The notes: generated from the sequence alone by a model not told the origin. A stretch of DNA of 64,000 nucleotides from Dyella solisilvae (GCF_003351225.1 NZ_QQSY01000001.1:248001-312000), one strand, 5' to 3'. Positions 43,559 to 51,276 are shown, counted from the first letter of the stretch. Made by a program: numbers and translations.

Positions 43559-44413
43559 ATGGATCGCGACCAAATCTACGCCAAGTTGCAAGCCTCGGCC
43601 CAATCCAGAGAGACCTTGTTTGCGACGCTTCGCTCACTTCCCATAGATGTAGTTGGCGACGCCCTTCACTACGTACCTCCGGAATATCCGGAAGTACGCG
43701 CGCACCTTCCGGCCATGGCTAGTTCCGACGTTCAGGAAGCTTGGACAGGGTCTTCGGGCTACCCTCTGCTTATGCAGAGCTGCGCATTCGTTCGCAATCT
43801 GGAATCCAACTTCTTTCGTTACACAGGTCGTTCCATTGATGACACGCGGATTCTCGACTACGGCTGTGGTTGGGGTCGGCTCATTCGCCTGATGTACAAG
43901 TTCACTGCTCCGGACAAAATTTACGGGTGCGACCCTTGGGACAAATCTATTGCCTTGTGCAAGGAAGCGGCCCTTCTCGGAACCATTGAACAATCAGAGT
44001 ACCTGCCAACGGCACTCCCGTTCCCTGAGGTCAAGTTTGATCTCATATATGCCTTCTCTGTCTTCACGCATCTCTCGGAACAAGCTGCCCATGCAGCAAT
44101 GAGCGCTTGCCGAAGATACATTGCCCACGACGGACTGATGGCCATTACAGTCCGACCACGAAGCTACTGGGACTTTCATAACGAAGTACGACCACGCAAA
44201 GTCGATGCGGCCGAACTTCAACAGCGGCATCAAATGGCCGGGTATGCCTTCAGCAGCGATGGAAAAATCTCGATTGATGGTCAACCCGTGTACGGTGACG
44301 CCTCGATCTCACTTGAGTATATGGAGCGGATGTGGCCACAGTGGTCGGTAGTCGGCACGGACGCCATGCTTCAGGATGGATTCCAGACAATTGTTTATTT
44401 GCGCCCCGCATGA
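43559..44413 (+). CDS. Class I SAM-dependent methyltransferase
   Basis: A 284-aa methyltransferase. SAM-binding motif I is ILDYGCGWGRL (~99-108), followed by YGCDPWDKSIALCKE (acidic end of strand 2), and FDLIYAFSVFTHLSEQAAHAAMSAC as motif IV/post-IV. Proteins like this in O-antigen and capsule loci methylate sugars; here it lies beside membrane glycosyltransferase genes, so a glycan substrate is likely but not shown. Confidence 0.8.
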   Translation: MDRDQIYAKLQASAQSRETLFATLRSLPIDVVGDALHYVPPEYPEVRAHLPAMASSDVQEAWTGSSGYPLLMQSCAFVRNLESNFFRYTGRSIDDTRILDYGCGWGRLIRLMYKFTAPDKIYGCDPWDKSIALCKEAALLGTIEQSEYLPTALPFPEVKFDLIYAFSVFTHLSEQAAHAAMSACRRYIAHDGLMAITVRPRSYWDFHNEVRPRKVDAAELQQRHQMAGYAFSSDGKISIDGQPVYGDASISLEYMERMWPQWSVVGTDAMLQDGFQTIVYLRPA

Positions 44414-44486
44414 ATGCCATCATGCAATGAGCGGACGATGAAGTCGGCACACGTTCAAGCCACCCCACGGACAACCGTGGCTGACC

Positions 44487-44768
44487 ATGAAGAACCTTGC
44501 CCTGATCGCGCTGCTTCCGGTCCTGCTGTTCGGCTTCCTGTACGCGCTGGGGGTCTACCTCTGGTTCGCGTTCGTCGATACCACTAAGGCCTGGACGATC
44601 GCCTACCAGGTGGATGAACTCGGCAACGTCAGCGCGAACGGGAAAGAGAACACGACCATTTCAGCCCGTGCGGCGCGCGCAAGGAATGCAGGGCGCCGCT
44701 GGGGCTGCGTGTTGTGCAAGATCCTCAACTGGTTCCAGAAGGACCACTGCGACAAGGCGCTGTCTTAA
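44487..44768 (+). CDS. Small membrane-anchored hypothetical protein
   Basis: A 93-aa protein with one N-terminal helix (LALIALLPVLLFGFLYALGVYLWFAFV) and a basic/Cys-containing C-terminal part (RRWGCVLCKILNWFQKDHCDKAL). Its GC is higher than that of the preceding cargo. The stop overlaps the convergent acyltransferase end by 4 nt. Function unknown. Confidence 0.55.
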   Translation: MKNLALIALLPVLLFGFLYALGVYLWFAFVDTTKAWTIAYQVDELGNVSANGKENTTISARAARARNAGRRWGCVLCKILNWFQKDHCDKALS

Positions 44769-45859
44769 GCGGCCACAGGTTGCGCAGAAGGCGACACCTT
44801 GGCCGATATGGCTGCGGTGACCTTTCGCACGAGCTTGTTGAGCGGCTTCTCGACCAGGTGGTGCACGACCAACCCCACCACACAGCAGACCACCAGATAG
44901 ATCAGGCATGCGCCATCGGGACCGACGTACTTCTGGATGGCCAGCGTGTACAGGAGCAGCATGCTGATGCCGATGAAGCACATGGAGTGCACCAGGTACA
45001 GGGCATAGGAAGCATTGCCGAGGGCAAGCATCATCCGATTCCTGAATAGCCACATGTGCTTGTTCGCGACGTCCATGGACACCGCCCCCAGCACAATCAG
45101 CATGCTAGGGATACCCCACGGCACGAACTGCCTGGCTCCGAACGAGGCGTCAGGCATGTGCCAGTAGATGGAGGACAGGAGAAGAGCTACGCCGGCCACG
45201 AAGATGGCCGTGGCCTCCTTTTTGACCCAATCCAATCGGTGGATATGGAAGATGGCGATGCCGGCGAGGAAGTTGGTCACCACCGCATCGCTGAAAAGCC
45301 TGAACACGAAGAACCCGGTGATCTCGCCTATGATGTGCATCACCAGGAAGGCCACGCCGATCCAGATCGCCGAGCGCCGCATAACCAGCATGACGAAGGC
45401 GAAAAGGGCGTAGAACATCATCTCGAAGTTCAGCGACCAGCCTGGGCCGAGCACGGCGGTGTTGTCTGGGTTGGGAATGAAGAGCAGCGATTCGATGATC
45501 TTCCTGGCGCCGTAGAACGACGGGTCGGCCAGAATGCATGACCAGACCAGGGTGCACACCCAATAGAGCGGAACGATGCGGGTGAGGCGCCGGCCCATGA
45601 AGGCGCCGAAGGTACGCGTCTCCGCGATGGCATTGAGGTACGCCATGATGAAGCCGCTGATGACGAAGAAGATCTGTATACCGACGCCGCCGAAGCCCTT
45701 GAAGTTGAAGAAGTGGAACATCCACGGGTCAGGACCGCCGATGTACTTCATCGAGTCGCCGTAGAAAAACAGGATATGCATGAGGGCTACGGACATGGCG
45801 GCTACAGCTCGCAGGGTCTGAACAGACTTGTACGAGTACGGCTGAATGGTTCCTTGCAT
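44765..45859 (-). CDS. Acyltransferase 3 family membrane protein (OafA/YrhL-like)
   Basis: A 364-aa protein with about ten membrane helices. It begins with SYKSVQTLRAVAAMSVALMHILFFYG, the family's first helix with the catalytic His, followed by GVQIFFVISGFIM and RRLTRIVPLYWVCTL. Such enzymes O-acetylate surface polysaccharides, peptidoglycan or secondary metabolites. Start MQGTIQPYSYKS at 45859 with AGGGA ~8 nt upstream; an ATG at 45985 would add 42 low-complexity residues. High GC, so perhaps a later or separate acquisition in the island. Confidence 0.88.
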   Translation of the reverse strand: MQGTIQPYSYKSVQTLRAVAAMSVALMHILFFYGDSMKYIGGPDPWMFHFFNFKGFGGVGIQIFFVISGFIMAYLNAIAETRTFGAFMGRRLTRIVPLYWVCTLVWSCILADPSFYGARKIIESLLFIPNPDNTAVLGPGWSLNFEMMFYALFAFVMLVMRRSAIWIGVAFLVMHIIGEITGFFVFRLFSDAVVTNFLAGIAIFHIHRLDWVKKEATAIFVAGVALLLSSIYWHMPDASFGARQFVPWGIPSMLIVLGAVSMDVANKHMWLFRNRMMLALGNASYALYLVHSMCFIGISMLLLYTLAIQKYVGPDGACLIYLVVCCVVGLVVHHLVEKPLNKLVRKVTAAISAKVSPSAQPVAA

Positions 45860-45983
45860 TCCCCTGATCCCTGTTGGCGCGGCTGTCGAGCCCGTGGCTG
45901 AGGTGGCGATATTACCGTTTTGATACCCTTCTTGTGCCTGCTGCTTGTCATTCCCTGAGACACCGCCGCCGTACACTGGCGGC

Positions 45984-46385
45984 ATGAGTGATCACATCGT
46001 CATCGAGTGGGAGCAGATCAGCGTGGGTGGCGTCCTGGTCAACCACTACCTCGCGCGTCTGGTCGAGCCCATCACGACTGGCCACTTCGCCACCGTCATC
46101 CACGAGGGCGGCGCGTGGCGGGTCATCTGGTATCCGTCCGGCATTTCGTCACAGGTAAGCAGCTTCGAGGTCAGCAGCCTGGAGACCCGTAAAATTCTTG
46201 CTCATCCGCCTTCAGAGCCGTCAATCCGCCTCTCCCCCGGTGAGAGAGAGATGGCTACGCCCGTTATCCACCGTTCTCTGCGGAAGGCCAACCGTAGGTT
46301 GGATGCCCATCACTTGTTTAGAGATGCTAAACATCTTCGCCTACTTACCTCTGTTTTAGACGACCTACAAGCTCACTTGGCCTGA
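45984..46385 (+). CDS. Hypothetical protein
   Basis: A 133-aa protein. The first ~55 residues look like a beta-sheet domain (HIVIEWEQISVGGVLVNHYLARLVEP...FATVIHEGGAWRVIWYPSG); the rest is basic and helical (HRSLRKANRRLDAHHLFRDAKHLRLLTSVLDDLQAHL). No family recognised. It diverges from the acyltransferase. Coding evidence is moderate. Confidence 0.45.
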   Translation: MSDHIVIEWEQISVGGVLVNHYLARLVEPITTGHFATVIHEGGAWRVIWYPSGISSQVSSFEVSSLETRKILAHPPSEPSIRLSPGEREMATPVIHRSLRKANRRLDAHHLFRDAKHLRLLTSVLDDLQAHLA

Positions 46386-46972
46386 TTTTTCTCGATATTT
46401 AATTAGGCGGTGTCCGGAGGGACTGACGCTTACGTTCCTTTTTATAGCGTCAGAAAATTCACAAAGGGCGAGCTGGCGGGCCGACTGTCGCCTTTTACTA
46501 TGTCCAAAAATTCGGACCTGCGCCCTGCCCGGATGGCACTCCATCGCACTATGCGATCACGCGTGACCCACGCCCGCAGCCTCTAGACGCGGGCTGCTTG
46601 GTCAACCAAGTGCCACTGGTCAACGGTCTGCCCACCGTCGCCCACGGGTCAACCCTGCTCCCGCGTTCGGTGCCATTCCGCCGCCAGCAGTTCTTGGCGA
46701 CGATACGCCCAGCAACGGTATGGGACGACATAGAGCTGGCAGGAACCCAAGCGGAAGTGCTTCACCTCGCGTGGGCGGTTGTTCCAACCGGGCTTGCGGT
46801 CAGCAGCAGTCAGCGCAGCGGTTACCTCTACCGGCAGTGCGTGATGGCGGCTCATTGCGGGTCACCCATACAGGCAAAATGGCCGCCGAGGTGCCGAGGC
46901 AGGAAAAGAGCACTTCCAGGAGCAGAAGAGCGAGAGCCAAGAGAACACCCCTTGGTATATATCTTAGAGGTG
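46386..46972. other. Island segment without a firm gene
   Basis: About 590 bp before the iteron-like repeats. Several frames are open, including a 68-aa minus-strand frame at 46649-46855, but none has a good ribosome site. Small dyads occur, such as GGTCAACCAAG repeats near 46599-46625. It may be a decayed part of the element. Confidence 0.45.
46649..46855 (-). CDS. Possible small basic protein
   Basis: A 68-aa frame (MSRHHALPVEVTAALTAADRKPGWNNRPREVKHFRLGSCQLYVVPYRCWAYRRQELLAAEWHRTREQG) with a protein-like mix of residues and two Cys, but no SD before its ATG and no recognised family. It lies downstream of the HTH gene on the same strand, so it could be the operon's last gene. Weak call. Confidence 0.25.
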   Translation of the reverse strand: MSRHHALPVEVTAALTAADRKPGWNNRPREVKHFRLGSCQLYVVPYRCWAYRRQELLAAEWHRTREQG

Positions 46973-47084
46973 CCCAATGAGCGGGGTAGACTTACCCGAT
47001 TATCGGGGCGGTAGAGGCTCATTTTGCGACCCTCTTAAGCTGGTCTTGCCCAACTATCGGGGCAGACTTGCCCGATGAGCGGGG
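46973..47084. repeat. Four phased 14-bp iteron-like repeats
   Basis: Units at 46973-46986, 46995-47008, 47049-47062 and 47071-47084 share CCC(A/G)A-N4-CGGGG, most symmetrical as CCCGATTATCGGGG. In each pair the starts are 22 bp apart (two helix turns) with a conserved AGACTT spacer, and the pairs are about five turns apart, so all face one side of the helix. They span the 3' end of the HTH gene. Such arrays are typical of replication-initiator or repressor binding regions. Confidence 0.7.
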
Positions 47085-47513
47085 TGGCGATTGCGTTTTT
47101 GCATCTACCTGGATGATCTCAGCCGACTGCCTCCATTTGCCGGAGGCAACTTTGGTAGGCGCGATCTCCGGATGCGCTTTGCACTCGTCAACTGGCCGCC
47201 AGGTGAAGGCATAGAGGCTGGGTCCATGCAGACCACCTTGCCGGGTTTGCTCGATCATGCCTGCATGCAGCAGTTCCTTGATCGCTCTGTGCAGAGTGTC
47301 CTTCGAGCGCCAGCCTCGCTCCTGCATCCACGACCAGGGGGCAGCAAGATCACCGTTGTTGAAGCCGGTGAATCGGGCTCCTAGATCTAGAATGAGCGCC
47401 TTCGCTTTGGTCGACAGACCGAGGAAGTTCGGACTCTTGAGCACGTCAGTAGGAACCGGGAGGAATGTCCCGGTCTCCTTCCGGCCCTTGGCCCGCTGAA
47501 GAGTTGAGGCCAT
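47019..47513 (-). CDS. Helix-turn-helix protein, possible element replication/regulatory protein
   Basis: A 164-aa protein. The middle (~35-110; LSTKAKALILDLGARFTGFNNGDLAAPWSWMQERGWRSKDTLHRAIKELLHAGMIEQTRQGG) is a winged-helix fold as in plasmid/phage replication initiators and MarR-like regulators. The C-terminal tail (KSAPIVGQDQLKRVAK) is basic and encoded across half of the iteron-like repeats, so it may bind its own 3' end DNA. Last certain gene of the alpA operon. Role inferred. Confidence 0.6.
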   Translation of the reverse strand: MASTLQRAKGRKETGTFLPVPTDVLKSPNFLGLSTKAKALILDLGARFTGFNNGDLAAPWSWMQERGWRSKDTLHRAIKELLHAGMIEQTRQGGLHGPSLYAFTWRPVDECKAHPEIAPTKVASGKWRQSAEIIQVDAKTQSPPRSSGKSAPIVGQDQLKRVAK

Positions 47514-47516
47514 CGC

Positions 47517-47777
47517 TCATGCCCCCTGTAGGGTGGTAGCGGGGGCACGATTCGAGCCAGCGTCTAGCTCAGCGGGACCACCTTCCAGAGCCCTTCTGAT
47601 CCAGAACCCTCGGTTGTTCTGAACCCACCCAAGAGCCGACATCTCCAGCCGGGACAGACAACGGCGGTCAATGCCGTGTTGCCCTACCCTGTGGCGGTCG
47701 AAGACCACGACGTTTCCGAAGTACTCACCGCAGGCGCAGCACTGACAGCGGCAGCCAGTCAGTTTGAGCGTGCTCAT
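47517..47777 (-). CDS. FDXHR-type putative zinc-binding protein
   Basis: An 86-aa protein with an N-terminal C2H2-like finger: Cys13-x2-Cys16-x12-His29-x4-His34, with FDRHR before the last His, the mark of the FDXHR family found in phages and islands. Extra Cys at 9, 11 and 14 add possible ligands. The C-terminal part is short and basic. It starts inside the alpA stop (4-nt overlap) and ends 3 nt before the HTH gene, so all three are one operon. Probably DNA-binding. Confidence 0.7.
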   Translation of the reverse strand: MSTLKLTGCRCQCCACGEYFGNVVVFDRHRVGQHGIDRRCLSRLEMSALGWVQNNRGFWIRRALEGGPAELDAGSNRAPATTLQGA

Positions 47778-47983
47778 GCCGCCACCTCGCGGGAGGCAGC
47801 GATGCGATCAGCACACCATTGGAGAACTTCAGATTCGATCCAGGCCGACGCGGACTGCCCAAGCTTCACGCGCTTGGGAAACTGCCCAGCAGCCTCTAGC
47901 CGATAAATCTGCGAACGTGACAGCCCTGCAGTGCGACAGACTTCTGCAAGACGAACAAAACGGAAGTCGGAGGGCCGGGTCAT
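47774..47983 (-). CDS. AlpA-family excisionase-like regulator
   Basis: A 69-aa HTH protein of the MerR-like AlpA family: FRFVRLAEVCRTAGLSRSQIYRLEAAGQFPKRVKLGQSASAWIESEVLQWCADRIAAS. These act as activators of integrase or as excisionases in P4-type islands. It heads the small operon of the element and lies ~1.4 kb from the integrase, whose expression or direction it may control. Confidence 0.88.
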   Translation of the reverse strand: MTRPSDFRFVRLAEVCRTAGLSRSQIYRLEAAGQFPKRVKLGQSASAWIESEVLQWCADRIAASREVAA

Positions 47984-48538
47984 TGCTCATCTCCATCGCG
48001 AAATGAGAATTCTTGAGACAAAACCAATCGATCGTGCAGGTCGGCACGATTTCCGCTCGCAAGCGGTGAAGAAGCCAAATTGTGGGAGGTCATGTTGGTC
48101 CGTTGCTCTCTTGGCGAGGGCAAGCTTGCGGAGCCGCCAATGAGTCAACCTCCCAGTGACCCAAAGACGAATGTTACTTAGATCGGAGTTACAGCCCCGC
48201 TCGCGTTGCCAATGTCATTGCAACCCCAGTTACGAGCCGCCACGCTTCGTGCCCAGGTATTTCCTACTAGGCAGGGGTTACCTCTATCGGCGATCCCGCA
48301 CGATAGAAGGACACCCGAAGTCGCCAATTGCGCCCCAAGGTGTCCCACAGCGCGAATGCTGATACCGGTGCTTTGCGATGTAAAGTGGTTTTGCCGCATT
48401 GGCAGCCACGTAGCAAAGCATGCGACGGCAGGGGACAGTATGGGAAGAATCTGATGAGATCTGGCCATCTAGACTGCCGCGCCAGCCGGGGAAGGTGCCC
48501 GGCATTCGGATGGCCGTACGTATCCAAACGGCGATAGT
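47984..48538. other. Island spacer upstream of the alpA operon
   Basis: About 555 bp with no convincing gene; open frames on both strands lack ribosome sites. It should include the alpA promoter (AT-rich patch near 48000-48025). The stretch is of mixed base composition and may contain decayed genes. Confidence 0.45.
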
Positions 48539-48736
48539 GTGCAATCAATGGTGTTTCATATCACTTACCATTGCTATGTCGATGATGCGGTGATCGATAG
48601 CATCTTGTACTACACAGGGCCGCAAGCATCGGGGAAGCTACTTCGGAAGTCGACTAAATTGCATTTGAACTTGCCGCGCAGTCCCGGAACAGTCGCCGAG
48701 CAAATGCGGATATATGCCTGCACACACCTGAGCTAA
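48539..48736 (+). CDS. Possible small hypothetical protein
   Basis: A 65-aa frame from GTG 48539 (or ATG 48548): MVFHITYHCYVDDAVIDSILYYTGPQASGKLLRKSTKLHLNLP... The residue pattern is protein-like, with a beta/alpha start, but the ribosome site is weak and no family is recognised. Nothing firm lies from here to 48927. Confidence 0.25.
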   Translation: MQSMVFHITYHCYVDDAVIDSILYYTGPQASGKLLRKSTKLHLNLPRSPGTVAEQMRIYACTHLS

Positions 48737-48927
48737 GCCGGGGGCTTGGCGATAGAGAGCTCCACAGGCCACCTCTCCTTCGTGAGCTCGATCTTTTGGC
48801 GTCTCAATCGCTCTACAGCCTTCGTTACTCACGCCCCAACCTTCAGCTTCCCTGAGGCCGTCCCAATGCTGCGGGCGTCAACCAGCGCCAGCACATTCGC
48901 TCCGACGCCCCGAATCCAACGTCGAGC

Positions 48928-49239
48928 CTATCCACCATTTTGATTAACGGCGCACATTCCACCCGAAGCGGACGCGGCCTGGCGACAGGACTGCGCGTCG
49001 TAATAGAAGCACTGCGTGCCGGCTGAACCAACGACACAGAATGGTGCATTGCCCGAAACAGACGACTGCTCTTGGTTTGGAACGCAAGCCCCCTGCGCCC
49101 CTACTGCTTGGAGACAGGCTTCATAGGTGTAGTAATAGCACTGCTTTCCGGTAGCAAAGACTGCGCAAAATGGAGCAGCCGTCGCGCTAGCACAGAGCAA
49201 CAGGGATCCGACAAAGAGTGGAAAGATCGACCTTTTCAT
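48928..49239 (-). CDS. Small secreted Cys-rich protein with an internal duplication
   Basis: A 103-aa exported protein: signal peptide MKRSIFPLFVGSLLLCASATA, then two copies of a ~35-residue module, APFCAVFATGKQCYYYTYEA/CLQAVGAQGACVPNQ and APFCVVGSAGTQCFYYDAQS/CRQAASASGGMCAVNQ. Each copy has four Cys in the same spacing, probably two disulfides, resembling DUF3551-type secreted proteins. ATG at 49239 is preceded by AGGAGGG at the right distance; an in-frame ATG sits directly before it. Function unknown. Confidence 0.7.
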   Translation of the reverse strand: MKRSIFPLFVGSLLLCASATAAPFCAVFATGKQCYYYTYEACLQAVGAQGACVPNQEQSSVSGNAPFCVVGSAGTQCFYYDAQSCRQAASASGGMCAVNQNGG

Positions 49240-49399
49240 CATACCCTCCTTTTCCAATACGCATGCACGGCATCAGCCTACGGCAGAGCACGAGTCCGCC
49301 GGCCAACACCAACAGGGCGTTCAGCGCCGGAATTGCTCTCGGTACGGTGCCGAAGTGCGCCCACGAACCCGATTCCCAGTCCCCCGCTGCATCACGCAA

Positions 49400-50617
49400 C
49401 TAGGCTTCCTTGCGATGGATGGCGATGACTTTCGCCCCTGATCTCAGTCCGTCCAGATAGTCTGCCCACGCCTGCATCATCCGCTTGCGCTCATCCAGAT
49501 ACTGCGCGGCATGGGTGTATGCCTCCCGGACCTTGTTTGATTCCGCGTGAGCAAGCTGGCGCTCGATGGCGTCTGCGTTCCAACCCATCTCGTTGAGCCG
49601 GGTTGCTGCCAGACTGCGGAAGCCGTGGCCGGTCATCTCATCGCTGCTGTAGCCCAGGCGACGCAAGGCGGCGTTGACAGTGTTCTCCGACATGGGACGG
49701 CTAGCCGAACGTAGCCCAGGGAATACGAAATCACCCTGCCCCGTCATGGCATGTAGTTCGCTCAGGATGGCCACTGCCTGCTCCGACAGGGGCACGAGGT
49801 GAGCCGCCTTCATCTTCATGCGGGTGGCTGGTATGCGCCAAATAGCCCCTTCCAGGTCGAACTCTGACCATTGGGCTTGCCTAAGCTCACCAGGCCGCAC
49901 AAACACCAGCGGGGCCAGCTTCAGGGCACACAGGGTGACGAACTGGCCCGAGAATCCCTCGATAGCCCGAAGCAGCTCGCCAACCTTCAACGGGTCCACG
50001 ATGGCGGCATTGTGTTTGACCTTGGGGGTCTTCAGGGCTCCCCGCAGGCTCGCGGTCGGGTCACCTTCGGCCCAGCCCTCAAGCATGGCGAATCGAAAGA
50101 CCTGACCCGCCTTGATCTTCGCCCGATTAGCGGAGTCCAGCAGTCCCCTTTCTTCCGTCTTGCGGAGGGTATCCAGTAGCTCCCGGGAACCAATGTCATT
50201 GACGGGGCGCTCGCCCAGGTCGGGAAACAGGAATCTATCGAAAATCCACCGAGCCTTATTCGCGGTGACCTCCGCAACGTGCTGGCGGCTCAGCCAGACA
50301 TTGGCAACTTGCCGGAAGGTCCGCACAGGCATTTGCGCTCTTACCTGAGACTCTTTGGCTGCCTGCTTGTGAGCGCTCGGATCGATGCCTTGCGCCAGCT
50401 GCGCACGCGCCGCATCACGACGAAGGCGTGCTTGGGCCAAGGTGACTGTTGGATACGTGCCAAGACTGAGCATCTTAGCCTTCCCTGCGAAGCGATAGCG
50501 GTAGCGCCAGCGGAGGGCTCCAGACACGGGCACTTCGACGGCTAGACCGTCACTGTCCGCCACTCGATAGAGCGCAGCACGCGGCTTCAAGGCCCGAAGT
50601 TTGGCATCGGTGAGCAT
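49400..50617 (-). CDS. P4-type tyrosine integrase
   Basis: A 405-aa site-specific recombinase. N-terminal DUF4102 arm-binding domain (MLTDAKLRALKPR...GLAVEVPVSGALRWRYRYRF), core-binding SAM-like domain (~100-200), catalytic domain with Arg in VFVRPGELRQAQW (~241), HGFRSLAATRL (His ~330, Arg ~333) and the nucleophile Tyr in EAYTHAAQYLDERKRMMQ (~367; ~373 also near). Complete, so probably active. It reads away from tRNA-Leu, 185 bp from it, the usual place for an island integrase. GAGTAAC arm-type sites lie just upstream. Confidence 0.95.
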   Translation of the reverse strand: MLTDAKLRALKPRAALYRVADSDGLAVEVPVSGALRWRYRYRFAGKAKMLSLGTYPTVTLAQARLRRDAARAQLAQGIDPSAHKQAAKESQVRAQMPVRTFRQVANVWLSRQHVAEVTANKARWIFDRFLFPDLGERPVNDIGSRELLDTLRKTEERGLLDSANRAKIKAGQVFRFAMLEGWAEGDPTASLRGALKTPKVKHNAAIVDPLKVGELLRAIEGFSGQFVTLCALKLAPLVFVRPGELRQAQWSEFDLEGAIWRIPATRMKMKAAHLVPLSEQAVAILSELHAMTGQGDFVFPGLRSASRPMSENTVNAALRRLGYSSDEMTGHGFRSLAATRLNEMGWNADAIERQLAHAESNKVREAYTHAAQYLDERKRMMQAWADYLDGLRSGAKVIAIHRKEA

Positions 50618-50655
50618 GTGAGTAACTCCCCTGGCGTGTTAGACCGTGGGCATAT

Positions 50656-50676
50656 GTTACTCCCAAAGTTACTCAC
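50656..50676. repeat. Right copy of the 21-bp island-end repeat
   Basis: Identical to 37910-37930 and in the same orientation, lying between the integrase start and tRNA-Leu. A related GTGAGTAACTCCCC lies at 50621-50634 by the integrase start. Probably integrase arm sites rather than the crossover core, because the tRNA 3' end is the better core candidate. Confidence 0.75.
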
Positions 50677-50801
50677 ATGTTTGATGCGCTGCCTTGGGTC
50701 GTCGCGGGACGTCACGAGACGAAGGATCGCCCGAAATACCCTGAATTAGGGGCTTTGCGTTGTACGGAGGGGAGGCCTTGCGAGGGGGCGGGATGCCCAT
50801 A

Positions 50802-50888
50802 TGGTGCCCGGAGCGGGGATCGAACCCGCATAGCCTTGCGGCTGAGGGATTTTAAGTCCCTTGCGTCTACCAGTTTCGCCATCCGGGC
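50802..50888 (-). tRNA. leuZ: tRNA-Leu (anticodon UAA)
   Basis: 87 nt with encoded CCA. Acceptor GCCCGGA/TCCGGGC, D-arm with TGGTAGACGC, anticodon loop CTTAAAA (TAA at 50852-50854), long variable arm CAGCCGCAAGGCTA and T-arm GGGTTCGATCCCC. Its 3' end is the island's attachment site, and the gene is restored intact by the integration. Confidence 0.96.
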
Positions 50889-50960
50889 GCATTGCGGAAG
50901 GTTCTGCATGCTAGCACGCACGCCACCCTGCCCCTTGCGCGCAGGCTCCAGGCGCCTCCA

Positions 50961-50990
50961 TAAAAAAAACCCGCCAGCGGCGGGTCGTTT
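50961..50990 (-). terminator. Terminator after tRNA-Cys
   Basis: Minus strand reads CCCGCC-GCT-GGCGGG then eight T residues. It lies between tRNA-Cys and tRNA-Leu, so tRNA-Leu needs read-through or its own promoter. Confidence 0.8.
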
Positions 50991-51002
50991 TAATTTGCGC
51001 AA

Positions 51003-51076
51003 TGGAGGCCTGGGTCGGAATCGAACCGGCGTACACGGCTTTGCAGGCCGCTGCATGACCACTCTGCCACCAGGCC
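51003..51076 (-). tRNA. cysT: tRNA-Cys (anticodon GCA)
   Basis: 74 nt including CCA. Acceptor GGCCTGG/CCAGGCC, D-arm TGGCAGAGTGGTCA, anticodon loop CTGCAAA, T-arm GGTTCGATTCC. Second of the three tRNAs. Confidence 0.96.
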
Positions 51077-51118
51077 ATTGCGCGAAGATCGTAACCCTAA
51101 ATGCAGCTGCGATCCGCT

Positions 51119-51152
51119 GAAAAAACAAAACCCCGGGGTACCGAGGTTTTGC
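51119..51152 (-). terminator. Terminator-like hairpin between tRNA-Gly and tRNA-Cys
   Basis: Minus strand AAAACCTCGGTACCCCGGGG followed by TTTTGTTTTTT: a short imperfect stem with a T-run. Possible partial terminator or processing site within the tRNA cluster. Confidence 0.6.
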
Positions 51153-51159
51153 TGGAAAC

Positions 51160-51235
<76 letters not shown>

Positions 51236-51248
51236 ATCGGAGTCAGAA

Positions 51249-51276
51249 ATAGTAACAGAACATCAGGATTTGTGAA
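51249..51276 (-). promoter_or_regulatory. Sigma70-type promoter of the tRNA cluster
   Basis: Minus strand TTCACA (51271-51276) and TACTAT (51249-51254), 16-bp spacing, about 14 nt before the tRNA-Gly 5' end. Well placed for a stable-RNA promoter. Confidence 0.65.

Larger units (their letters stand above)
37846..50831. mobile_element. Genomic island integrated at tRNA-Leu(UAA)
   Basis: About 13 kb bounded on the right by the intact tRNA-Leu 3' end (50802-50831) and on the left by a decayed copy of it (37846-37873). It carries a tyrosine integrase reading away from the tRNA, an AlpA-type regulator and AT-richer cargo (38.3-44.4 kb) unlike the GC-rich backbone. A 21-bp direct repeat occurs near both ends (37910-37930 and 50656-50676). 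No transfer, capsid or transposase genes are seen, so it is probably a mobilisable or stranded island. The exact crossover point is uncertain. Confidence 0.8.

Noticed and set aside
46598-47014. 138-aa plus-strand ORF over the iteron region
   Set aside because: No ribosome site or family; its end reads through the repeats, and its composition is like random high-GC translation.
46973-47084. CRISPR array
   Set aside because: Only four 14-bp units with short conserved spacers and no cas genes; the spacing is that of iterons or operators.
48178-48468. 96-aa minus-strand ORF in the island spacer
   Set aside because: No SD, no recognisable domain, and several equally long frames overlap it.
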